DNA of 64,000 nt, taken from an uncultured Lachnospiraceae bacterium. GTDB lineage: Bacteria > Bacillota > Clostridia > Lachnospirales > Lachnospiraceae. The notes under the pieces were generated by a model. It had not been told where the DNA came from, ran no database searches, and was given only the letters and a program-made list of their open reading frames with translations. Below are positions 19,007 through 27,214 of this stretch, in pieces. The stretch spans positions 1 to 64,000 of the forward strand of contig CACZBD010000002.1 of NCBI GenBank assembly GCA_902779305.1. Reading direction: 5' to 3'. Every line of letters begins with the position of its first letter. Within the stretch, counting starts at the first letter, position 1. The translations under genes were made by a program, and so were the position numbers.

Positions 19007-19735
19007 ATGTCAACATACGTGATTTCAGACATTCATGGACAATATGACATGTTCATGGAACTGCTTGGGAAGATCAAGCTGAAAGAAACCGATACGCTTT
19101 ATGTTTTAGGGGATGTGCTTGACAGAGGGCCGCATCCCATTCAGACACTCAGAAAGCTCATGGAAATGCCGAATGCGGTCTGCATGGTCGGGAATCATGA
19201 GCTTATGGCGTTGGAATGCCTGAAATTTCTGATGAAAGAGATCACGAACATGTCCATAGATGAACTGGATGAAGAAATGCTGGACAATCTGGTGACATGG
19301 CAATATAACGGAAGCAAAACAACGATCGATGAGTTCGGGAAACTGGACTTACAGGAAAAACAGGATGTGATCGATTTTATAGGGGATCTTCTGCTCTATG
19401 AAGAACTGACGGTTAACGGGAAAGACTATCTTCTGGTGCATGCAGGCCTTGGGAACTTTTCACCGGAAAAGGACATCGAAGATTATTCGCTGCATGACCT
19501 GATCTGGGTGAGAGCCGATTATGATGTACAGTATTTTGACGACACCTATGTGATCTCGGGGCATACACCGACGCAGACGATCGAAGACAATCCGCGTCCC
19601 GGCTATATTTACCGCAAAAACAATCATATCGCGATTGACTGCGGCGCGCATTATCCGGGAGGAAGGCTTGCAGCCATATGTCTGGACACGGGAGAAGAAT
19701 TCTATTCTTCAACGAATGATGAACAGGGAGAATGA
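19007..19735 (+). CDS. Calcineurin-like metallophosphoesterase (PrpA/ApaH-type)
   Basis: 242 residues with the standard PPP-family metal motifs: ISDIHGQYD at the N-terminus, GDVLDRG (about 36-42), VGNHE (about 61-65), then VHAG and ISGHTP in the second half. The length and motif order match bacterial PrpA-like Ser/Thr phosphatases and symmetric Ap4A hydrolases; sequence alone does not separate them. SD GGGGGA lies just before ATG 19007. Cytosolic. Followed within 4 bases by the zinc-ribbon gene. Confidence 0.85.
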   Translation: MSTYVISDIHGQYDMFMELLGKIKLKETDTLYVLGDVLDRGPHPIQTLRKLMEMPNAVCMVGNHELMALECLKFLMKEITNMSIDELDEEMLDNLVTWQYNGSKTTIDEFGKLDLQEKQDVIDFIGDLLLYEELTVNGKDYLLVHAGLGNFSPEKDIEDYSLHDLIWVRADYDVQYFDDTYVISGHTPTQTIEDNPRPGYIYRKNNHIAIDCGAHYPGGRLAAICLDTGEEFYSSTNDEQGE

Positions 19736-19738
19736 TCC

Positions 19739-20005
19739 ATGTATTATGTACCGGATGATACGAAAATAGCAGGATTTTACGAGTGCAGCGAATGCCATGA
19801 GAGATTTCTGGATGTGCGGGTTGTGCCGGCATTGGTGTGCCCGAATTGCGGAATTGAACCTGACATGGAACTGGGGCCTGATGACGAGATGCCGGAAGTA
19901 AAAGAGACGGCAAAGCTTTTGGAAACGTTGGAAGGCGAGGATGTGGAGCGGTATGATACGCTTTTAAGCTTAGCGATCACCGGGGGAGATTATTCGTGGA
20001 TATAA
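19739..20005 (+). CDS. Small zinc-ribbon (rubredoxin-like) protein
   Basis: 88 residues. Two CxxC pairs (CSECHERF and CPNCG, about residues 18 and 36) make a zinc ribbon; the C-terminal half is acidic and helical. ATG 19739 follows AGGGAG by 8 bases. Its stop overlaps the GTG start of the next gene by 10 bases. Function is unknown; it may be a metal-bound adaptor. Confidence 0.7.
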   Translation: MYYVPDDTKIAGFYECSECHERFLDVRVVPALVCPNCGIEPDMELGPDDEMPEVKETAKLLETLEGEDVERYDTLLSLAITGGDYSWI

Positions 20006-20343
20006 AGGCATTTTGGAATGCTGTCATAACGCAGAACAGGGATGCGCTTAGAGCTTATTTCAGCACGGATGCGATCATCCGGTGGCCGTGTACAAATGAA
20101 CAATTTACACTTGACCGGTACATCAGCGTCAACTGTGATTATCCAGGAAACTGGGAAGGCGAGATCGAGCGGATCGAAGAGAGGGATCCTGCCATCATTC
20201 TGGCGGGACGTGTTTATCCGCCGGATCGCAGTTCTTCATTTCATGTGGTGAGTTTTATCAGGCTGGAAAACGGTTTGATCACTGAAATGGATGAATATTG
20301 GGCAGAAGACGGGGAACCGCCTGCGTGGCGGAGGGAAATCTGA
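19996..20343 (+). CDS. SnoaL/NTF2-like fold protein
   Basis: 115 residues starting at GTG 19996, six bases after GGGGGAGA inside the preceding gene. The pattern (FWNAVITQNRDALRAYFSTDAII, then RYI...WEGEIERIEE, then VVSFIRLENGLITEMDEYW) is that of the SnoaL/DUF4440-type cone-shaped fold. No catalytic residue can be assigned with confidence. Last gene before the terminator at 20365. Confidence 0.75.
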   Translation: MDIKAFWNAVITQNRDALRAYFSTDAIIRWPCTNEQFTLDRYISVNCDYPGNWEGEIERIEERDPAIILAGRVYPPDRSSSFHVVSFIRLENGLITEMDEYWAEDGEPPAWRREI

Positions 20344-20364
20344 ACAACGAAAGATATAGAAATG

Positions 20365-20398
20365 AAAAACAGCTACGGCGATCGCCATAGCTGTTTTT
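20365..20398 (+). terminator. Terminator ending the Nudix-to-SnoaL gene run
   Basis: AAAAACAGCTA (20365-20375) pairs with TAGCTGTTTTT (20388-20398), enclosing GGCGATCGCC, itself a palindrome. A T-run is on the + side and an A-run on the other side, so it may work in both directions between the convergent genes. Confidence 0.8.
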
Positions 20399-20407
20399 CG
20401 TTATCAT

Positions 20408-20470
20408 CAGATGCAGGTTGCCGTTTCTCAGATGTAGGTCGCCATTTCTCAGATATAGGTTACCGTTTCG
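20408..20470. repeat. Three tandem 21-bp repeats at the nitroreductase 3' end
   Basis: Units at 20408-20428, 20429-20449 and 20450-20470 follow the form CAGATR(C/T)AGGTYRCC.TTTC. On the minus strand each encodes the nitroreductase C-terminus, E-x-x-T-x-I plus stop, so the last codons of the gene were copied twice beyond its stop. Confidence 0.8.
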
Positions 20471-20961
20471 CCGATGGGTTTGCGGCTGAAGTGATTGGGT
20501 AACGCTTCTGTGCCGTCAGCGGCATATCCAAGATCGAATAACGTCAGGATCTCTTCGTTTTCCGGAATGTGAAAGGCTTTCGCCACTTCATCCGGGTCAA
20601 AGAAGTTCACCCAGCAGCTTTCCACGCCGCAGTTCTTTGCGGCAAGCAGCATGTGCGTTGCCACGATGGTCGCATCTTCAATGCCGGAATCATATTTCTG
20701 TCCGGGATAGGTGAAGGTATTGTTCTTGTCAAATGCGATGATCAAAACGGTCGGTGCACCGTAACGGCAGGGCGTGAAGCTGTCGATCTTTGCAAGCCCT
20801 TCTTCAGACTGCACCACATAGATATGCTGTTCCTGCAGGTTCTTGGCGGTCGGCGCAAGCCTTCCAGCCTCAAGGATGGCATCAAGCTGCTCCTTCGTGA
20901 TCTGGTCAGCTTTGTACTTTTTGCAGGAATAGCGTTCCTTTACAACTTCCATAAATTCCAT
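20449..20961 (-). CDS. Nitroreductase family protein
   Basis: 170 residues from ATG 20961; AGGAGA lies 8 bases upstream, while the ATG two codons earlier is too close. The N-terminus (FMEVVKERYSCKKY and LEAGRLAPTAKNLQ) is the FMN phosphate-binding signature of the nitroreductase superfamily. The later VESCWVNFFDP and ILTLFDLGYA segments also fit. These flavoproteins reduce nitro groups or quinones with NAD(P)H; the physiological substrate is unknown. The C-terminal codons lie in the tandem repeat at 20408-20470. Confidence 0.85.
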   Translation of the reverse strand: MEFMEVVKERYSCKKYKADQITKEQLDAILEAGRLAPTAKNLQEQHIYVVQSEEGLAKIDSFTPCRYGAPTVLIIAFDKNNTFTYPGQKYDSGIEDATIVATHMLLAAKNCGVESCWVNFFDPDEVAKAFHIPENEEILTLFDLGYAADGTEALPNHFSRKPIGETVTYI

Positions 20962-21004
20962 GATCATTATCTCCTGTATTTATGCAGAAATCCTATTATC
21001 AGAA

Positions 21005-21038
21005 AATGAACCATTAACCCCGTCCCCAAGGGATCATT
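21005..21038. repeat. REP-like element, unit 1
   Basis: A single unit of the CCCTTGGGGACGGGGT family (here read as ACCCCGTCCCCAAGGG), flanked by AATGAACCATT and ATCATT. It abuts the stop codon of the truncated Rpn gene on the minus strand (TAA at 21040-21038). Confidence 0.8.
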
Positions 21039-21661
21039 TACAAGGTGGCGGTGCGCAAGCTTTCTTCAACGGCCTTGACCTGTTCAAACGGATAATTGCA
21101 GAAATCAGCGATCTCTTCCACGGTTTTGCCGCGGCGCAGCATTTCCTCGATTTTCTGTGTATCCCGGAGAGAGATACCCTGCTTAATACCCTCTTCAACG
21201 CCTTCTGCCTTGAACAATTCCATGGTTTCAGCTTCATTGTATTCAGTTAAGCACATGTTCTTTACCTCACTCTTATGCTCTGCCAGGAAGGCCTTGAGTT
21301 CGAAGTCATCCGGCATATCCTCTATAGCTTTGTCTATTGCAGGTTCGATCCCCAGCGTTTCCTTGTCCTTTCTGACTGCCTCAATGAACCATGAGTATTC
21401 CGACAGAACCTTGCAGTCGGCCAGCAGTCTGCTGCCATATTGGGGACGGATGTTATGCATATGCACTTTTACTTCAACATCCGGTTTTGAAGGATCATAG
21501 CCCTCAGGAAAGGAATCGCTCAGTTTCAATGTCACATCATCCCTATCGGCTTCACCATTATAGAAAACGGCTAGTCTCGGAATGGGAAGGGTCATCAGCT
21601 TTGAACCGTAGATGTTCTGCCTTGTACGTTTAATGTACTTGTCGTACTGCCTTCCCAGATC
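21038..21661 (-). pseudogene. Truncated Rpn/PD-(D/E)XK transposase-family protein, C-terminal part
   Basis: The frame encodes the C-terminal two thirds of a Rpn/PDDEXK-family protein: PRLAVFYNGEADR, then LSDSFPEG, YSWFIEAVR, MPDDFELKAFL and the Glu-rich EEGIKQG tail with IEEMLRRGKTVEEIA. The N-terminal nuclease part is missing: upstream of the ATG at 21595 the frame runs only to a TGA near 21661 and reads family-like sequence (YDKYIKRTRQNIYGSK). Complete members have roughly 300 residues, so this is a 5'-truncated relic unless a short product is made. These genes spread as recombination-promoting nucleases. Confidence 0.75.
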
Positions 21662-21792
21662 TCATGCTGTCTGTGCACGTTCCTGCCTATGTTTTGTTGG
21701 GTTTTATAAGCAGGAATTTCAGAAATGCTCAGATGAGATCATAGACGGCAGAAACTGCCATTCAGAAGAAAAACCGCTTACAGAGTAATTTT

Positions 21793-21828
21793 ATCACAGA
21801 TGATCGGCGTTGTTAATGCCCTTTTACA
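21793..21828. repeat. 36-bp direct repeat, copy 1
   Basis: Matches 22553-22588 at 30 of 36 positions, including the identical 16-mer CGGCGTTGTTAATGCC. The two copies bracket the riboswitch-gene-REP unit. Confidence 0.65.
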
Positions 21829-21849
21829 AAGTTTTAGCGGCTTTAACGG

Positions 21850-21878
21850 TTGCGGATCTGTTCGGAAACTGTTACAAT
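21850..21878 (+). promoter_or_regulatory. Promoter for the S-box transcript
   Basis: TTGCGG (21850-21855), a 17-bp spacer and TACAAT (21873-21878). It ends just before the riboswitch at 21881, at a fitting distance for a transcript starting at its first stem. Confidence 0.55.
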
Positions 21879-21880
21879 AA

Positions 21881-21985
21881 GATCACCATAAAGAGAGGGC
21901 GAGAGACAAGCTCAATGACCCCTCCGCAACCTACCGTATGGCAAGGTGCGAAAGCTTGCATGATGGGTCTTATATGTGTTGATAA
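21881..21985 (+). promoter_or_regulatory. SAM-I (S-box) riboswitch
   Basis: The conserved S-box string is readable: AGAG, the GAG(AGACAA)GCTC arm, ATGA and CGCAACC (21891-21931), then AAGGTGCGAAAGC (about 21943-21955), and GATAAG closing the aptamer. A 12-bp alternative pairing, GATGGGTCTTAT (21962-21973) with ATAAGGTCCATC (21982-21993, two G-U), can act as antiterminator by using up the left arm of the following terminator. With SAM bound the terminator would form and the gene would be off. Recognition is by consensus memory; the P1 stem has a bulge. Confidence 0.75.
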
Positions 21986-22012
21986 GGTCCATCAGTCGAT
22001 GGGCCTCTTTTT
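21986..22012 (+). terminator. Attenuator terminator of the S-box leader
   Basis: GGTCCATC (21986-21993) pairs with GATGGGCC (21998-22005), loop AGTC, followed by TCTTTTT. It lies 31 bases before the ATG of the next gene and overlaps the antiterminator, as expected for transcriptional attenuation. Confidence 0.8.
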
Positions 22013-22042
22013 GTGGGAATCTGCAAAAAGGAGGAAGTGAAA

Positions 22043-22507
22043 ATGGTGATTTTTTATCGGGAGAATTCGGGAGAGAAAACGTATGAAGAAGTAACGGAAG
22101 TTTGCAGAAAAGGTTATGGGATTAAAAATCCCGGGCGTGTCAGTGGCTTTCAGGGATTCTTCTTTAGACTCTTTGATGTTTACCTGTACGGAAAACTGGA
22201 GGACTGGGTGCGGAACAACCCGAAATTGGAAAAGCCTCTGGTAGAGTTTATCAGAAGATTTTCAGCTGAAGACTATGGTTTTGTAACCGTAGCGGAACGT
22301 AATAACAATCTGGAAGGCAAATGGCTTTGCGGAAGTTGCAGCTATACGATCGGGAGGTATTCCTTTGAGGACAGCGAACTGATGCACTATGGCGGTATCG
22401 TACTGGAGTTCTTCCGTGACCGGGGGTTTCTGTACAGTATAGATGAAGATGTATCGACTTTATATGCGGAATATGGAGATGCCGGTCACAAAAATCATGA
22501 TATATAA
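22043..22507 (+). CDS. Unknown protein under S-box control
   Basis: About 154 residues; the start at ATG 22043 is fixed by AAGGAGG at 22028-22034. No signal peptide, no clear membrane helix, aromatic-rich (FQGFFFRLFDVYLYGKLEDW) with a single close Cys pair (LCGSC). I recognise no family. It is the only gene between the riboswitch terminator and the next repeat, so if the leader is intact its expression should respond to S-adenosylmethionine. A role in methionine or methyl metabolism would be predicted from that, but the sequence itself does not show one. Confidence 0.65.
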   Translation: MVIFYRENSGEKTYEEVTEVCRKGYGIKNPGRVSGFQGFFFRLFDVYLYGKLEDWVRNNPKLEKPLVEFIRRFSAEDYGFVTVAERNNNLEGKWLCGSCSYTIGRYSFEDSELMHYGGIVLEFFRDRGFLYSIDEDVSTLYAEYGDAGHKNHDI

Positions 22508-22513
22508 TTTGAA

Positions 22514-22547
22514 AATGGACCATTAACCCCGTCCCCAAGGGACCATT
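22514..22547. repeat. REP-like element, unit 2
   Basis: AATGGACCATT, then AACCCCGTCCCCAAGGG, then ACCATT. It begins 6 bases after the stop codon of the S-box-controlled gene. GGACCATTA occurs on both sides of the core as a direct repeat. Confidence 0.8.
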
Positions 22548-22552
22548 ATACT

Positions 22553-22588
22553 ATCATAGAGAACCGGCGTTGTTAATGCCATTTCACA
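22553..22588. repeat. 36-bp direct repeat, copy 2
   Basis: Partner of 21793-21828 (30 of 36 identical) in the same orientation, directly after the REP-like unit. Confidence 0.65.
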
Positions 22589-22600
22589 TGATAGTGTCTG

Positions 22601-23476
22601 TTATTTTAACGAGCTTTCAACATGCTCCCTGTCCAAAACGATGGATTCGAGATAATCGACCATTTCCAGCTTGGACTTATAGTCTCCGCCGCCTTCGGAC
22701 AGAGCTAATTCTTCACTGCCTGAAGGAAGATAGGTCTTCAGCTCCTGCTCGTATTCTTCCCGGGATGTCTGCATGCGGCCGACAAACGGATCATCGAATA
22801 TGACATCCCCGTTCTCATCAAGGACAAAGCCACCCTGCTCATCCATCAATGCATCATAGCCGCCCATCCAGATCAGGCCGATCCCGTTCTGGTCAAGGGA
22901 ATAGATATTATACCATTCTCCGGCGCCTCCGGTACCGGTCTGCCAGGATACGATCTTACCTGAGTATGCCGTGGAATAAACAGAGCGGCTGTAGGTGCCG
23001 AGACCGAAAACGCCCTGTTCGTCATCCGGCGTACCGTCTTTATTAAAATCGATCAGATTACCGTTTTCATCAACAGAGAAAATGGACAGCGAATAACCGT
23101 CATGCAGCATGCACAATTGCGGGATCCTGTTTGCATCTATATTCATCAGGGCAAACGCCTCATAGTCCTGTCCATGCCGGCTGATCGCATCAAGATAGGC
23201 CTGTGCCATTTCCGGTGTCAGCATTTGCGCATTGTTTTCTTCTGCCGGTGTCTCGGGTTCCTTGGGCTCGTTAATGGGAGCAGGATCCGGAAGGTCCTTT
23301 TCTGTATCCGAAGTCTCTTCTTTTGGCGCTTCCCGGATGTTTTCCGGCTCCGCCTCAACCTGCTTTTGATCCGCCGCCTTGTGAACTGCAGTGGTAACAA
23401 CGGCAGCAGCGACACCTCCGCCAAGAGCAAGTACCAGGATCCCGGCGCTCAGGCCGATCAATAAACCTTTGTTCAT
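22601..23476 (-). CDS. Membrane-anchored extracytoplasmic protein of unknown function
   Basis: About 291 residues using the ATG at 23476 (GAGAAG upstream); the frame can be read back to 23545 but that would place a charged stretch before the membrane segment. One N-terminal helix (LLIGLSAGILVLALGGG) anchors the protein, followed by a Pro/Glu-rich linker and a C-terminal domain (about residue 110 onward) with DENGNLIDFNKDG and WQTGTGGAGEWYN, resembling predicted beta-rich sensor or EF-like repeats. The N-terminus resembles that of the DUF3160 protein at 59125. No enzymatic motif recognised. Confidence 0.65.
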   Translation of the reverse strand: MNKGLLIGLSAGILVLALGGGVAAAVVTTAVHKAADQKQVEAEPENIREAPKEETSDTEKDLPDPAPINEPKEPETPAEENNAQMLTPEMAQAYLDAISRHGQDYEAFALMNIDANRIPQLCMLHDGYSLSIFSVDENGNLIDFNKDGTPDDEQGVFGLGTYSRSVYSTAYSGKIVSWQTGTGGAGEWYNIYSLDQNGIGLIWMGGYDALMDEQGGFVLDENGDVIFDDPFVGRMQTSREEYEQELKTYLPSGSEELALSEGGGDYKSKLEMVDYLESIVLDREHVESSLK

Positions 23477-23599
23477 ATATCTTCTCGCCAGTGTGATCTC
23501 TTTGTCATTGAGTATCATTCTAAGATATGAAAAATCATCCGTCAAATAGATACAGGTAGCATTATGAAGCCAAATAACTTATGATAGATAGGTGGAAAG

Positions 23600-23653
23600 A
23601 TGCAGAGATCATCCGATAAAGTACTGAAAGGTTTGAAGAAGCAGTGGGCATGA
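23600..23653 (+). CDS. 17-residue upstream ORF coupled to the following gene
   Basis: ATG 23600 follows GATAGGTGGAAAG and encodes a 17-residue basic peptide (starts MQRSSDKVLKG, ends KKQWA). Its TGA (23651-23653) overlaps the ATG of the next gene at 23650 in the arrangement ATGA, the usual sign of translational coupling. It could be a leader peptide or a chance frame. Confidence 0.35.
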   Translation: MQRSSDKVLKGLKKQWA

Positions 23654-25593
23654 ACAAAAGCGAGAGAAAAGCATTTTCCAGGATGTTGCAGCGGCGCGAA
23701 AAGGCAGACAGGGCGAAGCGGGAAAAGCAGCAGGCCAAAGAGCAGGCGGAAGCCGATGAAACCGCTGTGACAGCGGAGGCGGCTCCGGATCTTGCCAAGA
23801 CCACGAAGCTTGTGTTTTTCAGGCACTATAATACCTATCAGGCGCTGCTGGAAGTGCATCCTCTGAAAGATCTTAACTTAGATGCCGTGTATGCCAAGGT
23901 GATCTTATACATCATGCGCTGGTTCAGAAACCGTCTGGGCGAGGGTGTCTGTTCGGAACGTGCGGATCTTGCGTTCTTAAGGGAGGATTACCCGGAACCG
24001 GAAGACTACGCAGCTTTTCGCCTTGAGGATGTATCGAATATCAACGGATTTGATTTTATTGATTTTGAAACCGCGTTCTTAAACCACAGGCAGGCCTGGG
24101 TGGTCCGCCTGGTGGAACCGGATAACGGACAGGAACGTAAGGACATTCAGGGGCGGACCTTCACCACGGAGATCTCCGTATACAAGCAGGAAAGATCGGT
24201 CGTTCTGGGTATCAGGGAAGCGTGCCGCGAGCCGGAGAAGAATACCGAGGATGCGTTCGGCTACAGGCCGGGATTTGTCAGGGATATCTTCTATGATCCG
24301 GATCTTTGCCTTACGGAAGAGGGACTGGATAAGGAATATGCTTTTGCAAAGGAAGCATACCGGCTGAACGGCAAGTCGGCGGAAGCAAGCAGAAATCTGT
24401 ATGAGAACCTGATCGTTTCTACGGGACGGCAGATGCCGATCCTCTTTATTCCGGGTACATATTATGATGATCATGCGGAGGACGTAAACAGGAAGACGAT
24501 CAGCCTTCTTGGATACTGTCATGTCGTGGTGCTTGAGAACGGCTGCCGCAAGCTGTTTGAGCAGGTCATGGAAAATGAAGAACTTGTCGAAGTTGCCGAA
24601 GAAGGGCAGCTGATCTTCTATCGGACCAACAGCCTGCAGGAATATGCGCCTGCTTATTACGAGGAGGATACGGAGGATCTGCTGGACCGGATCAAGACGG
24701 TGGCGCAGAACGAGCCGCTCAGGAAATTCTGTGATTTTAAGAAGTATTCCTTTAAACCTTCATGGTGGGAAAGTCCGCAGGAGGGCAGCGGCCTTGGGGG
24801 CGCAGAAGTTGATGAGATCAAAAGCCGCTATGAAGCAGAGATTTCGCAGCTAAGAAACGAAAAAAGTGATCTTGAGCGGGACAACGACCGCCTGCAAAGG
24901 AATCTGAACGAGATCACCGCGGAGAATAAGAAACTGGACAAACGAGTCACAGGGCATTTTTCGGATCTGTCCAGGATCAGGAAAAAACTGAATGATGCGA
25001 TCGAAGCGCAGAAACGGGCAGAAGAGGAAAAGAACAGGATTCAGGAAAGCGCCATGCGTGAGGGGATGATCGCAAAGGGCATGGTCAGCGAGGTGAAGGA
25101 ACGCTACAGGCCGATCATCAATCTGCCGGCTTTTGGCCTGCAGAATAAAGAGGAGATCTTGCAGTGGATCAGGACGAATTATTCGGATGTTCTTGTGATC
25201 CTGCCGAATGGGGAAAGATCGTTTTACGCTGACAGCCGTAATATCGACTGGCACCGTTTCTGCATGATGATCCATTATCTTGCGGGATATACGAGGGAGC
25301 GGAACTTAGGCGGGATCGCGCTTGATCCGATGGCGGCAAGGGATTATGATGCTGAGGATTCCGGGTATAAAGTGGAACCTGCGGGAAGCGGGCAGGGGGC
25401 GCTGGAATTTTACAAAGATAAATATACGGTCACGATCGAGGAAAAAGGCGAGAAGAAGGCTGTACTTCTCGATCTGCATTTAAAATACGGCAAGGGCATG
25501 GATGACAACATGATCCGGATCTATTTTCATTATTCGGCACCGGAGAAGAAGACCTTCATCGGATATATGCCGGGGCATCTGCCGATCCGGTAA
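23650..25593 (+). CDS. Large coiled-coil protein of unknown function
   Basis: About 647 residues. A strongly basic/acidic helical N-terminus (to about residue 50) is followed by a globular region (about 55-380), then a long coiled coil (about 390-480, ISQLRNEKSDLERDNDRLQ). The last 160 residues form another globular domain (VLVILPNGERSFYADSR, IRIYFHYSAPEKKTFIGYMPGHLP). No transmembrane helix. I do not know the family. The next gene, a Sel1/TPR-like protein, starts about 30 bases later and the two probably act together. Start ATG 23650 overlaps the stop of a tiny upstream ORF. Confidence 0.65.
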   Translation: MNKSERKAFSRMLQRREKADRAKREKQQAKEQAEADETAVTAEAAPDLAKTTKLVFFRHYNTYQALLEVHPLKDLNLDAVYAKVILYIMRWFRNRLGEGVCSERADLAFLREDYPEPEDYAAFRLEDVSNINGFDFIDFETAFLNHRQAWVVRLVEPDNGQERKDIQGRTFTTEISVYKQERSVVLGIREACREPEKNTEDAFGYRPGFVRDIFYDPDLCLTEEGLDKEYAFAKEAYRLNGKSAEASRNLYENLIVSTGRQMPILFIPGTYYDDHAEDVNRKTISLLGYCHVVVLENGCRKLFEQVMENEELVEVAEEGQLIFYRTNSLQEYAPAYYEEDTEDLLDRIKTVAQNEPLRKFCDFKKYSFKPSWWESPQEGSGLGGAEVDEIKSRYEAEISQLRNEKSDLERDNDRLQRNLNEITAENKKLDKRVTGHFSDLSRIRKKLNDAIEAQKRAEEEKNRIQESAMREGMIAKGMVSEVKERYRPIINLPAFGLQNKEEILQWIRTNYSDVLVILPNGERSFYADSRNIDWHRFCMMIHYLAGYTRERNLGGIALDPMAARDYDAEDSGYKVEPAGSGQGALEFYKDKYTVTIEEKGEKKAVLLDLHLKYGKGMDDNMIRIYFHYSAPEKKTFIGYMPGHLPIR

Positions 25594-25623
25594 GGCAGGC
25601 TGTATGTGAAAGGGAGCAAAACG

Positions 25624-26514
25624 TTGACGGCAGCAGAAGCAAGAAAGATCGCAAATGATTTTGACGAAAACAGGAACCCTTCGGCGGATGATGTGTTCCT
25701 GTTTACGGAAGCGATGAACTATCTGATCGAGGAAGAGCATAAGCCAAGCGACATGATGTATCTTGGCGGATATTATTATGAGATCAGGAAGTTTGATCTG
25801 GCCTTAAAGTACTATGAGATGGCGGCAACTTATGACTATGACCCCGCTTACGAATGTCTGGGGTATATCTGGTATTACGGCAGGACCGGGGAACGTGACT
25901 ACAAGAAGGCGTTTGAATACTTTTCAAAGCTCATGGAAAAGGGAGAACCGGTAGCGACATATAAGGTCGCGGACATGTATAAGAACGGGTATTACGTTGA
26001 AAAGGATCAGAAGAAATATGAACAGATCATTGAGGCACTGTATCCGAAGGTGATGGACATGGACAATGTGTTCGATCCGGTGCCGGAGGTGTTTACGAGG
26101 CTTGCAAGGATCCGCACTTTGCAGGGGAGGATCGAGGATGCGGTCGACCTCTATGAATATGCCAAGGATTTTCTGGCACAGAGGATCCGGTACAATGCGT
26201 TTTTCGGGAATCTGAACATCATGAAGTGGCTGATCGACGATCTGTATGAGCTGGTTGCATTTAATGAGCGGGCGTTTGATCTTTACGACATGTATTATCT
26301 GTTAAAGAGCCCGCATAAGATCTCATTTATGTACCGGAATGCGGAACAGACGGTCGAATCGGTCATGGAGGATGCAGAATGCGCCGTGTGCTTTAACGGA
26401 AAGTGGTTTCGCGACCGGGATGCCTTTTACAAGGATGCGTGCATCGGGAATACGAAACTGACGGCGGTCTATGATGATCTGTACGGGTTTCGGGTGAAGG
26501 AAGTACGGAAATGA
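25624..26514 (+). CDS. Sel1/TPR-like repeat protein
   Basis: About 296 residues. TTG 25624 is preferred because AAAGGGA lies 8 bases upstream; GTG 25606 is possible. Residues about 40-130 show helical pairs of the Sel1/TPR kind (YYYEIRKFDLALKYYEMAA, AYECLGYIWYYG, DYKKAFEYFSKLMEKG). Such proteins are usually scaffolds. Its last four bases overlap the start of the YczE gene (ATGA at 26511), indicating one transcript. Confidence 0.7.
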   Translation: MTAAEARKIANDFDENRNPSADDVFLFTEAMNYLIEEEHKPSDMMYLGGYYYEIRKFDLALKYYEMAATYDYDPAYECLGYIWYYGRTGERDYKKAFEYFSKLMEKGEPVATYKVADMYKNGYYVEKDQKKYEQIIEALYPKVMDMDNVFDPVPEVFTRLARIRTLQGRIEDAVDLYEYAKDFLAQRIRYNAFFGNLNIMKWLIDDLYELVAFNERAFDLYDMYYLLKSPHKISFMYRNAEQTVESVMEDAECAVCFNGKWFRDRDAFYKDACIGNTKLTAVYDDLYGFRVKEVRK

Positions 26515-27173
26515 AGAAAAAAAATCTGGCAAAACGGATCGGAATGTCCTTGTTCGGGGTGATCATCTGCGCGATCAGCGTGGGGATCTTTAAGATCGCA
26601 GCCCTTGGCGTGGATCCGTTCCAGTCCTTTATGGCGGGACTGGATGCGATCGTTCCGATCAGGTTCGGGACGCTGTATGTGATCACGAATGCGGTGCTGT
26701 TGCTGTTTGCGCTCATATTTGACAGGCATTACATCGGGATCGCGACTTTTATCAACCTGTTCCTGCTTGGCTATATCACGCAGTTTACGTACGATCTTCT
26801 GCAGAAAGTGATCGTATCCCCGTCCATTTTGGTGCGCATCATCTGTCTTGTGGTCGGCGTGGTCATCATCTGCTTCGGCTCTGCGTTCTACATGACGGCG
26901 GATCTCGGGGTGTCCACGTATGATGCGATCGCGCTGATCATCTGCAATACCTGGAAGAAGGGAAAATTCCAGTATGTGCGGATCATCACGGATCTTATCT
27001 GTGTTCTGCTGGGTGTGGGCCTGTTCCTGCTGTCCGGCGGAAAGTCAGCCGCGATCCCGACGATCGCAGGGATCGGAACGATCATCACGGCCTTTTTCAT
27101 GGGGCCTTTGATCGAGTTCTTTAACGTGCATGTGGCAAGACCGGTGCTTCGGGGAAAGAAAAAAGAGTCCTGA
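26511..27173 (+). CDS. YczE/YyaS family membrane protein
   Basis: 220 residues with about five or six membrane helices and a basic tail. Family features: an early G.ALGVDPF segment after helix 1, G.GTLYVITNAVLL, then ADLGVSTYDAIAL in the second half, which repeats the first half. The role of YczE proteins is not firmly known. A second member lies at 29463. Overlaps the Sel1-like gene by 4 bases. Confidence 0.8.
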   Translation: MKKKNLAKRIGMSLFGVIICAISVGIFKIAALGVDPFQSFMAGLDAIVPIRFGTLYVITNAVLLLFALIFDRHYIGIATFINLFLLGYITQFTYDLLQKVIVSPSILVRIICLVVGVVIICFGSAFYMTADLGVSTYDAIALIICNTWKKGKFQYVRIITDLICVLLGVGLFLLSGGKSAAIPTIAGIGTIITAFFMGPLIEFFNVHVARPVLRGKKKES

Positions 27174-27214
27174 GTGCGGCTTAAGAAACGAATCAAAAAT
27201 AAAGGAGAACGGAT

